DNA of 64,000 bases, taken from Sphaerulina vaccinii (taxonomy: Eukaryota > Ascomycota > Dothideomycetes > Mycosphaerellales > Mycosphaerellaceae). This document shows positions 44,476 through 53,860 of this stretch, piece after piece. The stretch spans positions 1,364,001-1,428,000 of the forward strand of contig JAKUDP010000012.1 of NCBI GenBank assembly GCA_022570795.1, in the 5' to 3' direction. A model generated the notes under the pieces. It worked only from the letters and a program-made list of their open reading frames with translations, was not told where the DNA came from and made no database searches. The translations under genes were made by a program, and so were the position numbers. Each line of letters opens with the position of its first letter. Positions within the stretch are counted from its first letter, which is position 1.

Positions 44476-45397
44476 CTATTCCCATTCACTCCCCTTTAAC
44501 CTCTGCATCAAGTAATCCACTTCTACCACTTTGGTGAGAGGTATAACATGGTCCTTGTACATAGCAACCACAGCGTCGACGGGGATCTTCTTAGGCGCCT
44601 CCTTATCCAGCGTCGGATCATTCCCATACATTTCCGCTTTAGTCCTCAGCCTCTTCAAAACCTGCTCTTCCACCTTCGAATTCGTGATCGCCTCATCAAT
44701 CCCTTTCGTATCCCCAGCTTTGATCAACTTCACAAATTTCTCCGGATCTTCTCGAAACTTGCTCTCAGCCACGAACTTCCCAAAATGTATCCTTCTGCTC
44801 AATGACTGCAAGCAGTTGACGTCTGCTGTAGCTGCTGAACCATAGTTCTCCTGTGCATCTCGACTCTTCTCTTCTCGCTCGCGGGTGGGACAGACACCGG
44901 GGAGGATTGAGGATATGTAGCGAGATTTCAGTTCGGAATTGACATTTACATCGTTCTCCCATAGGATCTTAGGATATTCGAGAGGTGGGAGTATTAGATC
45001 TTCCATGGCATCTGGAAAGAAAGGATACTCGTCTGGGGATTGATAGCGTCTTATTCGTGACTGTATCCTTTCTTGTTCGCGAAGGACCCAATCGCTGAAG
45101 GAGAGGTTGCTGCCGGGGATGGCTATGGCTCCTGGTTCGTAGATGGTGTTATTGAGTGGGAATTGAGCTCGTTCGATCATGTGGAAGAGGACCTGGAGAG
45201 GTAAGCAAGCGTCTCTGATATGTCTCTTCCAGTATACACTGGCTGTTCTCGAGCACATTGGCCCAGTCACACAACATGAGCAGAGACACTGCTTCGGCTA
45301 ATGCACTCACTGTATCTTCACATCTTATAAGCTGATAGCGAATGTGGGCTAATGACAGAGCCTTTTGAGGGTCTGAGAGATCAATCGCGTGGTCCAT
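44476..45397 (-). CDS. ARO7: chorismate mutase, eukaryotic AroQ type
   Basis: Exons 45397-45311 and 45192-44476; 118-nt intron, longer than its neighbours; 267 aa, the normal size. It converts chorismate to prephenate, the first committed step to Phe and Tyr. The first exon (ALSLAHIRYQLIRCEDT) supplies an active-site Arg. The second starts VLFHMIERAQFPLN and continues with NTIYEPGA and FPDAMEDLILPPL. The C-terminal helices end KVVEVDYLMQRLKG. Fungal enzymes are all-helical dimers inhibited by Tyr and activated by Trp. There is no signal peptide, so this is the cytosolic housekeeping form. The start codon lies only about 196 bp from that of the divergent Mdv1 gene. Confidence 0.92.
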
Positions 45398-45593
45398 GGT
45401 GACTGTAGCGACAGTAAGTAGTAGAAGAAGTAGAATACGTTGATGTTGTTCTTTGTCACATGCGATGTCGGCGGGGAGAGTGAAGATGAAGCTTGGGTGG
45501 GTGAAGCTGGGCTGGGCTGGGCAAACGAAAGTGACGTCCATAAACACGCGACAACACCTCGAACGAAGCACGTCGCCGCGAAAGAGCAACAGA

Positions 45594-47743
45594 ATGTCTC
45601 AGCACCAGGACGACGAGGACTCGATCTTGAACTCCCGCCAACTCGAAGCATTCAGTCGGACAGTACACGCCACCGCCTCGCAGCTCATCACCGGCATCCA
45701 CGGCCACAGTGCCTCTCATAGCGACACTCCAGGTCAAGACCACTACCGCAATGCCCTCTCCTCCGTACGGCGATTCTCGCAGCGACCCACCATTCAGCGA
45801 TCCGTCTTCTCCTTCGCAAAGGCAAATCCACGAGAGCTGATCAGATCCAACTTCAACACGAGCGAGATCGAACATCGCGCTCTCACATTCTTACCCGACG
45901 AGCTGATACGGAATATACCGGAAAGCAATAGTCCTTTCAGCCTGTTCGAGGGCTTCAAGGCTAGCCTACCAGATGAGGATGATGGTGGAAAGTCTGGGAG
46001 ACGAAAAAGGCATGGGAAACAGAATAGCAGAGGTCAGAAACTGCTGAAGGATGCCGAACAAGAGACGTTTGAAGGGCCGCCGAAGCTGCAAAAGCTGAAG
46101 AGAGACAAGGATCGCTTAGAGCACAGGCTGGAGATGATGGGCATCAGGAAGACTATGTGCACGAGTGAGATCAGAGAGATTGACAACAAGATCTCGAATC
46201 TGAACACCATGCGCAAAGTGATCTTGGATCGGCTGGCTGGCTTGGAAGACGAGGAGAGAGAACTGGAACAGGAAGTTCTAGAGGCTGCGGATAAGCTGGA
46301 TGTTCTGCAGGAAGAATTGGCTGACGAAGCTGTGCTGGCACAAAAGACGTCGGAACTGGCAAGTCTGGGCACAAAACGAGAAGAGGCTGCAGAAGATGAG
46401 GAGAAGACGAGCGAGGATAGCCCAGGATTCATGTCAGAAAGCATATACGAGAAGCTTCCAAAGGTCAAGGAAACACCACCAAAGACGAAGAGGAAGAAGA
46501 TGGTTTCGAGGAGGATATCAATGCCTGTTCTGCACGAGCACATGCAGCCTGGGTCGAAGATACGGGAGATACCTGCGCACAACGATATCATTACCGCCCT
46601 CGATTTCGACGCGCCGTTCGGGACCATGGTAACAGCTGCTTTGGACGATACTGTGCGAGTGTGGGACCTGAACGCTGGACGATGTATGGGTATGCTTGAG
46701 GGGCACTTATCGAGTGTACGCTGTCTGCAAGTGCAGGAGAACATCGTTGCAACAGGCTCTATGGACGCCAGCATACGACTCTGGGATCTCAGCCAAGCAG
46801 ACTATACACCCGCTGTAGGATCGAGTCTGAGCTCGAAACCAATCCCAGAAGATGTAGAAGGCGAGGATGGAGCTTCTGCGACCGGAGAAGAGCTCTACAC
46901 GCCAGCAGAATCGGATTCTGGAGAGCCAGAGTACCACGGCAACGCAATGAAAGACTGCCACATGTTCACCCTCTCCTCTCACGTTGCAGAAGTAACAGCG
47001 CTCAACTTCCACGGCACAACACTCGTTTCCGGATCAGCAGACAAAACGATCCGACAATGGGATCTCGAGAAAGGACGATGTGTGCAAACTCTAGATGTTC
47101 TCTGGGCTGCTGCGCAGGCTTCTACTTTGAACCCACCAGCTGCTGCCACAATGACGAACGGTGCTTCAATGGAAGGCAATTGGTGGAAACCTACTGGCGG
47201 CAGACTACAGAACGCCGAAGCAGATTTCATTGGAGCATTACAAGTTTTCGAAACTGCACTGGCGTGTGGTACTGCTGATGGTATGGTGAGGTTGTGGGAT
47301 TTGAGATCTGGTATGGTGAGCAGACAACTTGTTGGACATACTGGACCTGTTACGGCTTTGCAGTTTGATGATACCTTCCTGGTGACCGCCTCGCAGGATC
47401 GAAGCGTACGAGTAAGTGCTATACAAACAATGCCCCATTTTGGGTCAACATGCTAACGGAAGTGCAGATATGGGATCTCAGAAGCGGCCTCATTCACGAC
47501 GCTTTCGGCTACGACGCACCTATCACATCTATGCAATTCGACGCCAGACACATTGTTGCAGCAGCTGGTGCGGACGTGGTGAAAGTCTACGACAAGACTG
47601 AAGGTACACAATGGGATTGTGGTGCTGGTGCGCTGCAGGAGGAGGAAGGTAGCAGACCTTCCATAGTCGAGAGAGTGCGTATAAGAGATGGATATCTGAT
47701 CGAAGGAAGGAGAGATGGTGTTGTTGGTGTATGGAGTTGCTGA
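45594..47743 (+). CDS. MDV1: Mdv1/Caf4-like mitochondrial division WD40 protein
   Basis: Exons 45594-47411 and 47468-47743 (56-nt intron, GCTAAC branch); 697 aa. The N-terminal region (about 1-130) should bind Fis1. A long coiled coil spans about 165-290 ([20 protein letters not shown] and following) for dimerisation. From about residue 325 there are WD40 repeats with clear endings ([38 protein letters not shown]). The order helix, coiled coil, propeller is that of Mdv1, which recruits the dynamin Dnm1 to mitochondria. Long acidic inserts between repeats 2 and 3 and before repeat 4 are usual in filamentous fungi. ATG 45594 was taken because the upstream in-frame stretch overlaps the divergent promoter. 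Confidence 0.9.
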
Positions 47744-48086
47744 ACACGTCTCGCGAGGCACAAGTTGTATACTGTAGGAATAGCGATGGCGCATAGGCAA
47801 AGGGAAGGATCGCAACGGCCGCAGTCAATGCGAAGAGCAACAGCAGTGCTAGATGTATATATGGCAGTGATTGGGCCTCGAATGCTACTATTTCACCTCA
47901 GGCCCGGCTTTGCCGCAGCACACAGAATGACCACGTGGAGGTAACCATTCATCTCAGGATCACGGTACAGAGACGGGAGACTTGGCAGCAAAAGCTGTCA
48001 ATTCGGAAGTCGTATGTGAACTTCTGTCAACGACACTCACAACAAACACCATTATCTTCAGGACCGACACCACACTGTTTGTAGAG
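47744..48086. other. spacer before the 2EXR-like array
   Basis: About 340 bp. The frame of the next gene is open upstream to 47982 but begins there with TTG, so it is treated as leader. Nothing else is seen. Confidence 0.35.
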
Positions 48087-48686
48087 ATGCCCCGAGCGAA
48101 GTGGTTCTCCAGTATCGCCAAAGATGGCACCAGGACAGATCTAGGAGGTCGCGAGGGCCGTCTGCGCTCAGGCCTGAGGCAGATGGTAAGAGACTTCGCA
48201 CGCGTAGCTCTGTTGGAGCCCAAAAGAGACAAGCAAAGGCAGGACGTCAAGAATCAAGCTGGTGAGGAGCAGGTTATTGAAGAGCAGGTTATCGAAGAGC
48301 AGGTTATTGAAGAGAAGGTCATTGAAGAGCAGGCCGTGGGAGAGGGCATGTCCCTCGCTGAACGCATGCAGTCCCAGGTGCCACAAGAGATTTACGACAA
48401 GATCCTCAACTTCACATTCGCAGTCGACAATCGCAATATCGAGGTAATCAGTCCAAGCTACCGGCCACCACCGGGGACGGTGGGTGGGGGAGGCGGTGGG
48501 GAGGTGGGTGGCCCGCGAAGCTTTGCCTGCAATGTCTGCGGCGCTCACTACGTTGCGGTGTGGTGTGGGGGTATAGCTTCGGGTGTTGAGGGTTGGCGAA
48601 GTAAGAGGATTTTGGTGTTCTCTTCTGAGGCTTGGTGGGAGATCGATGGGCAGTCAGTGTGGTCTGACAATCAAGGCGCCCGATAG
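48087..48686 (+). CDS. 2EXR/F-box-like array copy A, internally deleted
   Basis: Single exon from ATG 48087, 199 aa. The N-terminus is basic, followed by EEQVI repeats (separate entry). The family core is MSLAERMQSQVPQEIYDKIL then NFTFAVD, nearly the same as copy B. Soon after (SYRPPP) the sequence jumps to a Gly-rich stretch and SFACNVCGAHYV, a segment that resembles the C-terminal CNVC region of copy D. The middle part present in copies B and D is missing. The 3' end (QSVWSDNQGAR) matches DNA just downstream of copy B. It may be a working short variant or a decaying copy. Confidence 0.5.
   Translation: MPRAKWFSSIAKDGTRTDLGGREGRLRSGLRQMVRDFARVALLEPKRDKQRQDVKNQAGEEQVIEEQVIEEQVIEEKVIEEQAVGEGMSLAERMQSQVPQEIYDKILNFTFAVDNRNIEVISPSYRPPPGTVGGGGGGEVGGPRSFACNVCGAHYVAVWCGGIASGVEGWRSKRILVFSSEAWWEIDGQSVWSDNQGAR
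48264..48338 (+). repeat. 15-bp in-frame minisatellite encoding EEQVI
   Basis: Five successive 15-nt units in copy A encode EEQVI three times, then EEKVI and EEQAV. The units differ by single substitutions. Copy B has only one unit at this place (DEEQAVG), so the array expanded in copy A or shrank in copy B. Confidence 0.8.
48473..48553 (+). repeat. 81-bp G-rich duplicated segment, copy 1
   Basis: This segment aligns without gaps to 50876-50956, with about seven mismatches in 81. It contains GGGTGGGGG then GGGG and GGG runs, fitting a four-run G-quadruplex pattern. It encodes EVGGPRSFACNVC in the frame used by copy A. Confidence 0.75.
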
Positions 48687-48787
48687 TATGACATGGGCAG
48701 AGAGAATGGAGACGATGTCACTCATCCCACCACGTCGAAGGAGAAAGGAAGAACGAACTCATTTCTCTCTCTCAGCGCACCACGCGA

Positions 48788-49867
48788 ATGCCTAAAAACA
48801 CAGTAGCTGCGATGCCATATCTGGTGGATTTACCTTTTCGCTGGACCACGGTACAGAGAAGGGTTTGCCCAGCTAGAGACGTGGCAGGAAAGGCTCGTTT
48901 TCACACGTTCGAAACCGTATCCGACGAGTCTGCGTTCAACAACCGCCACGACAACAGCGGTATTAGATCCACTGGTAACAGCACCACTACCTTCAATACC
49001 ATGGCCGCTCTGCTGCCAGAGATGCGTTCTACGTGGTTGAACTCTAGTACCGCCGAGGATTCTGCTGCGACAAATTGCACTACTGGACACGAAGGTCACA
49101 AGAGCCGTCTGGAGTCAGCCTTCACGCAAAGATCGAAAGCCTTCGTACGTTTTAAACCCCTGCTGAAACCAAGAAGGGCTGCTGACGAGGAGCAGGCTGT
49201 GGGAAAGCGCATGTCTCTCGCCGAACGCATCCAAAACCAGGTTCCACAAGAGATATTCGACAAGATCCTCAAGTTCACATTCGCAGTCGACACTCTTGCT
49301 GTAATCGACATTACCAGGAGGCATCGCCCACCGACACTACTAACCATCGATCGCAAATCTCGCCAGCGCTTCGCGGCAGAATACTACTCACAAAGCAACT
49401 TCAAATACCTCTGGATCCCACATTTTACGATGTGGCTTGATAGTCTCACCCAGCAACATCGAGCATTCTATTACGGACGTCCGCAAGGCTTCACTCTCGA
49501 CGGCAAATTCGAAAGAACCATTTTCCTGCAGACAATTCGACCAGAAGAAGTGGCTCTTTTGAAACGAGTGATAGGAACCTTCAAAGTGTTCAAGAACATA
49601 TGCTATGGTCTGCGCGCAATCCATGCTACGAAGACTAGTATCCGAAGGAGCGGTAGCAAGGCTCTGAAACCAGGTGTAATACACGTTCGAATGCTGGTGG
49701 CTACGGCTTCCGGCGTGAAGCAGTTATGTCTCGATGAAGTAGCCATCTTAAGGAAGTTTGCAGAACTTGGGAGAATGTGTACTTGTACACCGGGTCCCAC
49801 ACCAACGTGCATGCCGGTACTGACGATCCGCCGGAAAAGATGGACTCCTTCTGATGCACGAGAATGA
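48788..49867 (+). CDS. 2EXR/F-box-like array copy B, longest form
   Basis: Single exon, up to 359 aa from ATG 48788; ATG 49001 (MAALLPEMRSTWL) is an alternative start. The family core KRMSLAERIQNQVPQEIFDK then ILKFTFAVD lies near residues 140-170. RQRFAAEYYSQSNFKYLWIP and MWLDSLTQQHRAFYYG follow, matching copy D. The C-terminal third (about 230-359) is mixed alpha/beta (KPGVIHVRMLVATAS) and ends Arg-rich. The LPQE-IFDKIL start plus a Tyr/Phe-rich second element fits the 2EXR class, whose function is not established. It appears to be the intact member from which copies A and C decayed. Confidence 0.55.
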   Translation: MPKNTVAAMPYLVDLPFRWTTVQRRVCPARDVAGKARFHTFETVSDESAFNNRHDNSGIRSTGNSTTTFNTMAALLPEMRSTWLNSSTAEDSAATNCTTGHEGHKSRLESAFTQRSKAFVRFKPLLKPRRAADEEQAVGKRMSLAERIQNQVPQEIFDKILKFTFAVDTLAVIDITRRHRPPTLLTIDRKSRQRFAAEYYSQSNFKYLWIPHFTMWLDSLTQQHRAFYYGRPQGFTLDGKFERTIFLQTIRPEEVALLKRVIGTFKVFKNICYGLRAIHATKTSIRRSGSKALKPGVIHVRMLVATASGVKQLCLDEVAILRKFAELGRMCTCTPGPTPTCMPVLTIRRKRWTPSDARE

Positions 49868-50149
49868 CAGGCAGTCAGTGTGGTCTGATCACAAAGCCGC
49901 CAGATTGTATGACGCTGGCTTCCAAAATCCGGTATTTCCTCACTAAGGCAGAGTTTCCTACCTGCACTCCTGGGCGCATTCGGGATCCATCCGGCTCAAA
50001 AAACAGCATTGTCGAGATGAGCGCCTTTCTTCCATTTGCAAAAGATTTCGAGGAATGGCCGGATATGGACAACCTTTGTTACCCTTCAATCAAATATGTG
50101 AGCTATCACTCTCGACTCAGAGGATGTACATTCATCGCTACGAGTCAAG

Positions 50150-50929
50150 ATGACTGCATCTACGAGACCTACAGGTATCTCAAAGTCTAGGAACACGACC
50201 AGGACATGTTTCAAATATGTATTTGCAAGGTCTCTGAGAGGACGTGGACTCGATAAAGCCGCCGTGGACCAATGGGCTGGAGATCAAGCCGACTCAGCAG
50301 TAGCTAAATGGGGCGATGCGGGAAATTCGGGCCAACAGACAGTTCAACAGACCGTAGACGCCGTAGGCCGAATGGCGAGTGTCCCTCAAGCGAATGCCGC
50401 TACTACTCGCGAGCGGGCCAGACACAGGTTGCAACACGAGTCTGCCCTACACGAAGACGGGTTCTTCACAACACCTGCAGCATACTGTCGCGTTCCTCAC
50501 GTTGAGGTCGCCCAGGCACTCATGCTGCGAGCCATCGGACTAGCTCAGGAAGCATTGCACGACGCATATACAAGAGAAGCACCAGAGCTTTGCTTCAAGC
50601 TGTGGGACGGTCCCGGATCTATAGATTTCAGCTACGACCTTGCCGCATACCTGATTACGCAAGAGGGAGGCTCTTATGAGAGAGTGTTCCCTGGCAGCGA
50701 TCAAAAGGCATCTAATAGTGTTGTGCACGACATGAAGGACCTTCGCAATGCGGCGTCTCACCCAGGCACCCAACCTAAGGGCCACGAGTTCGCCTGCACG
50801 AATTACAATGTCGACAAATGGCTCGCTTACGCCCAGAAACTTGTCTGCGCGCTCCTGGACGATGTTCGAGCGCACGGGGATGGTGGGTGGGGGAGGCGGT
50901 GGGGAGGTGGATGGCCCGCGGAGCTTTGA
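50150..50929 (+). CDS. possible HEPN-like protein within the array
   Basis: Open frame of 259 codons from ATG 50150; ATG 50372 (MASVPQANAATTRERA) is an alternative start and an upstream exon is possible. The C-terminal half is helical: VEVAQALMLRAIGLAQEALH, then VVHDMKDLRNAASHPGTQ, then VDKWLAYAQKLVCALLDDVR. LRNAASH contains the RNxxxH motif typical of HEPN nucleases and HEPN-like helical bundles, placed as expected at the end of one helix and before another. The last residues run into the duplicated G-rich segment in a frame different from that of copy A, so the true 3' end may be altered. The assignment is tentative and no partner is seen. Confidence 0.4.
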   Translation: MTASTRPTGISKSRNTTRTCFKYVFARSLRGRGLDKAAVDQWAGDQADSAVAKWGDAGNSGQQTVQQTVDAVGRMASVPQANAATTRERARHRLQHESALHEDGFFTTPAAYCRVPHVEVAQALMLRAIGLAQEALHDAYTREAPELCFKLWDGPGSIDFSYDLAAYLITQEGGSYERVFPGSDQKASNSVVHDMKDLRNAASHPGTQPKGHEFACTNYNVDKWLAYAQKLVCALLDDVRAHGDGGWGRRWGGGWPAEL

Positions 50930-50956
50930 GTGCAATGTCTGCGACGCTTACTACGT
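50876..50956 (+). repeat. 81-bp G-rich duplicated segment, copy 2
   Basis: Partner of 48473-48553, about 91% identical by eye. Here the HEPN-like frame crosses it as Gly/Trp/Arg-rich codons, while the other frame keeps the SFECNVCDAYYV peptide seen in copy A. Confidence 0.75.
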
Positions 50957-51535
50957 CTGCGATCTGATGTGGAGAGTGTAGTGTAGGTGCAGCTGCGAAT
51001 GGAGGATTAAGGTGTAGGTGAGAGGAGCTTTGTTGTTAGGCTAACAACAACTCGATTTGCAGAAGACTTACGACGACTCTCTTGGGACAATCGCAGCCTA
51101 TAACAATTCTCGGACTGCGCAGCCGCCATGCTTCGAGTACAAGCAGTTTATGCGTGGGTTTGGAACAAGTCTTGTCATCGAAGTAGGTCTATTGTTACCG
51201 CTTAGAATGCGGTCTGTTGCCAAAATCCCTCTCACTAACACTCGCGCTCCCTAGCAGAAGAATTTCTTCAAGAATTCTCGCTCCTAACACGCAACCGCTT
51301 TTCAAATCAGGACGATGTCCCAAGGGCCAAACTCTTTGCCGAAGCGAAGCTGCTTTTTTGACCAGAACGCCTTTACTAAAAACAAAGTACCTTTCCAGCA
51401 CAGCCCCAGGAACAGCCCTTCTCACCAAGACTCAAAGAAAGGCAAACGCCGCACGAAAAAGGAGATTCCGAATCCTTGTGAGCAGTTCCTCCGCTGGTAA
51501 TTCTCCTACGACAATTTATACTCAAGAGTTTGACG
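50957..51535. other. spacer, no gene supported
   Basis: About 580 bp between the G-rich repeat and the decayed copy C. A frame beginning at 51217 runs into copy C but shows no domain before it. Confidence 0.35.
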
Positions 51536-52370
51536 TTTTACTTTTCGCTGGACCACGGTACAGAGAAGGGACTGCCCAGCAAGAAACGTGGCTGCAAAAG
51601 CTCATCATCAAAAAAACATCGAAGGAGTATGCGAAGTCTTGCCCGACGACTCCCACAGCAACAGCAGTACTAGCTCTGTCAGTGCACCACTACCTTCAAT
51701 ATCATGGCCGCTCTGCTCCCAGTGTATTACACGTCCGAGTGCTAGTAGCGACAGCTAACAGCAGTGAGCTTATTGGTGTGGTCACCAACTGATCCGAGGT
51801 CAATACCACACCAACCACCGGAAATCAATCGAGATACCAACCATTTAGTGTGGTAACCACGTCCGAAAGAGGAAATTTGGCGACGGTGAGGTCTGTCATA
51901 CGCGAGACTAGACAGGACTTGAGGCCTTAATAAGAGGGAGCATAAGGGTTGATTTCGTGCTTGATTTCGTGCCTTGCAGTGTCTTTCGCTTGGAACATAT
52001 AAGACACAGCGATAAGAACGAAGGCGGGTAGCCGCGAATCGATCCTCCTCCTACTAGCCAAACACTTCCGAGAAGGGCTTAGCGTTGGTTACCAGTGGCG
52101 AAGAGGCCGTAACCAAGTGCTAGGAAGGTCCGCACCATACCAACCATTAACCTGGTTATCACACCAGCACCACCACTAACCAGCACCAACAAGGTCACTG
52201 CCTAACAGAGTAGAGCAATTGTGTCTTATTGAACTTGCGATCTTGGGGCGGTTTACAGGACTTGGAAGAATGTGTACTTGTTCACCGAGTTCTGGACGAA
52301 CGTGTATGCCGGTACTGAGGGTATGGCCGCCAAGACTATTCCATCTGATGCACGATGAGGCATAGCTAAC
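51536..52370 (+). pseudogene. 2EXR-like array copy C, deleted and interrupted
   Basis: 51536-51720 matches the 5' part of copy B (TTTTCGCTGGACCACGGTAC, then ATCATGGCCGCTCTGCTCCC). The sequence then jumps to the equivalent of 49677 in copy B (GTATTACACGTCCGAGTGC), so the family core is deleted. The match stops near 51770 and resumes near 52205 (CAATTGTGTCTTATTGAACT), ending at GAAGAATGTGTACTTG and CATCTGATGCACGA as in copy B. The 430-bp gap holds the inverted-repeat element. The remaining frame is out of register, so the copy is dead. Confidence 0.65.
51775..52165. mobile_element. small inverted-repeat (MITE-like) insertion in copy C
   Basis: GGTGTGGTCACCA at 51775-51787 is matched in inverted form by TGGTTATCACACC at 52153-52165 (11 of 13 positions). 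Related motifs recur inside (GTGTGGTAACCAC at 51848-51860 and TGGTTACCA at 52086-52094). There is no open frame of note. Both sides continue the copy B alignment, so the DNA was inserted. A target-site duplication is not clear, and the exact ends could be some tens of bases further out. Confidence 0.5.
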
Positions 52371-52672
52371 AGGCGGCCGGGAGAGCTGGGTACTGGAAAG
52401 ATGAGGGATGTACACACACTACACAGAGCGGCGAACGACCACATGGCAACCACAATCACAGCTACTCTTCTTCCACTAATGAATCGGTTAATTGCAACAT
52501 TTCCGCGCTGCAGACGTGGTCCACGGTCCTACACCACGTGGCCATTACTTTCCAGCTGTCGAGAGAAACTCTGGAAAGTTCACAAAAGCTTGGTTCTTTC
52601 CCACATCGAGCACAATATCTATCAGCAAGACAAGTCTTTCGCCTTCTTCGCCACCCGACAACAACCGCCACA

Positions 52673-53128
52673 ATGTCGCTCACCACTCTCGCCGTACTCA
52701 TGCACACCAAGCTGCCACAAGAACTCTTCGACAAGATCTTCGGTCTCACGTTCACACTCGATAAGCGTGAAGTCTACATCACGAAAGACTACAAACCGCC
52801 ATGGCAATTGCAAATTGATCAGGAAACTCGTCAAGATTTCGCGGGGATCTACTACTCGGAGACGAGATTCTTTTGCGGATATCCCGTCAGACGGATTACC
52901 AACCCGAACCGTACGGATGCGAGGTACAAGAAATAGGTTCTCGCGTGGTGGCAGGCTCTGACAGAGGAGCATCGGGATCTTTACTGGAAGGAATCGTCAC
53001 GACCGAATTGGCACTCGTTACTTTTTTCTTGCAATGTCTGCTATAAGCTATGGTGTGCTGCCGACAAGCCGATATTGATTGGGAAAAAGAAGGCACCGAC
53101 GAACGTGACTCGCCCTGTAGTTTCCTAG
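52673..53128 (+). CDS. 2EXR/F-box-like array copy D, short form with one intron
   Basis: Exons 52673-52885 and 52937-53128; 51-nt intron starting GTCAGA with branch TTACCAACC; 134 aa. The first exon has HTKLPQELFDKIFGLTFTLD and the second VLAWWQALTEEHRDLYWK, which aligns to MWLDSLTQQHRAFYYG of copy B without a gap once the intron is removed. Without splicing a TAG at 52934 would end the frame. The C-terminus contains LLFSCNVCYKLW, the CNVC segment also found in copy A and in the G-rich repeat. The stop codon overlaps by two bases that of the convergent gene ending at 53125. Confidence 0.6.
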
Positions 53129-53860
53129 AAGACAACAGCAAAAAGCGGCACAGCAGCTAAAGCCATCGCACCACCACCACGAACAACCATAGCTCCGTTC
53201 GTCTGCGACGCAGCAGCAGAAGAAGCAGTCTCGGCCGCACCACTGGCCCGTAAAGTTCCAGAAGTGTTCGAAGCAGCCGAAGTCCTCGTAGCGACTGTAG
53301 TAGCCGCCGCAGCACCCCCAGGTCGAGTGCTAGAAGCAGTCGGAGCAGCAGTCGCAGGAGCAGTATCATAGATATCACTACCAGTCACAGTCTGAACTTC
53401 TCCGTTTGCTGCTGTATACACGCCCGTAATACCATTACCGCTTCCACCAACGTCGTCATGGTAATCAGCTGGAGAGAAACGAGATGTTAGCATTATGCAA
53501 TGCAAGAAGGTGGATATACTCACCAGTAGCTTCATCCATACACAACAAACTCCCATCAGTAAAGAACAAGCACGTCTCGTTAGAAGTGCATTCTAAATCG
53601 ATTGTTTGTCGCTTCCACTTCTTGAGCTTTTTGCTTGTTACGCATTCTTGTGTATCGTCGATGAGGGCTTGAGCTTGACATTCTGCTTGGGCTTGGAGTT
53701 CTAGACAGGCTGCGTCGCATGTGCCACCACCGTTGCCTCCGTTACCGACGTAGGATGACCAGGGAAGGGCAGTGTCGTCTGTGCAGCTTGTTGTTGTTGC
53801 GATGGCGAGAGGGGAGAGTGTGAGATATAGGTAGGTGATCGAGGTGGTGGAGAACTTCAT
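53125..53860 (-). CDS. Cys-rich secreted protein, probable GPI-anchored surface protein
   Basis: Exons 53860-53524 and 53468-53125 (55-nt intron, GCTAAC branch); 226 aa. ATG 53860 begins a signal peptide (MKFSTTSITYLYLTLSPLAI). The mature N-terminal half has eight Cys (SCTDD, GTC, AAC, AEC, QEC, LEC, ETC, LLC) and one NETC glycosylation site. The second half is a Ser/Thr/Ala-rich stalk, and the C-terminal hydrophobic tail (GAMALAAVPLFAVVF), preceded by small residues, fits a GPI attachment signal. Such proteins sit in the plasma membrane or wall. The Cys spacing is not the eight-Cys CFEM pattern as far as I can tell. No enzymatic role is visible. Confidence 0.78.

Noticed and set aside
46034..46774. 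246-codon minus-strand frame, Ser-rich
   Set aside because: Antisense to the coiled coil and first WD repeat of Mdv1.
52934..52936. TAG seen at first as a nonsense mutation in copy D
   Set aside because: A 51-nt intron (52886-52936) removes it and restores gap-free similarity to copy B.
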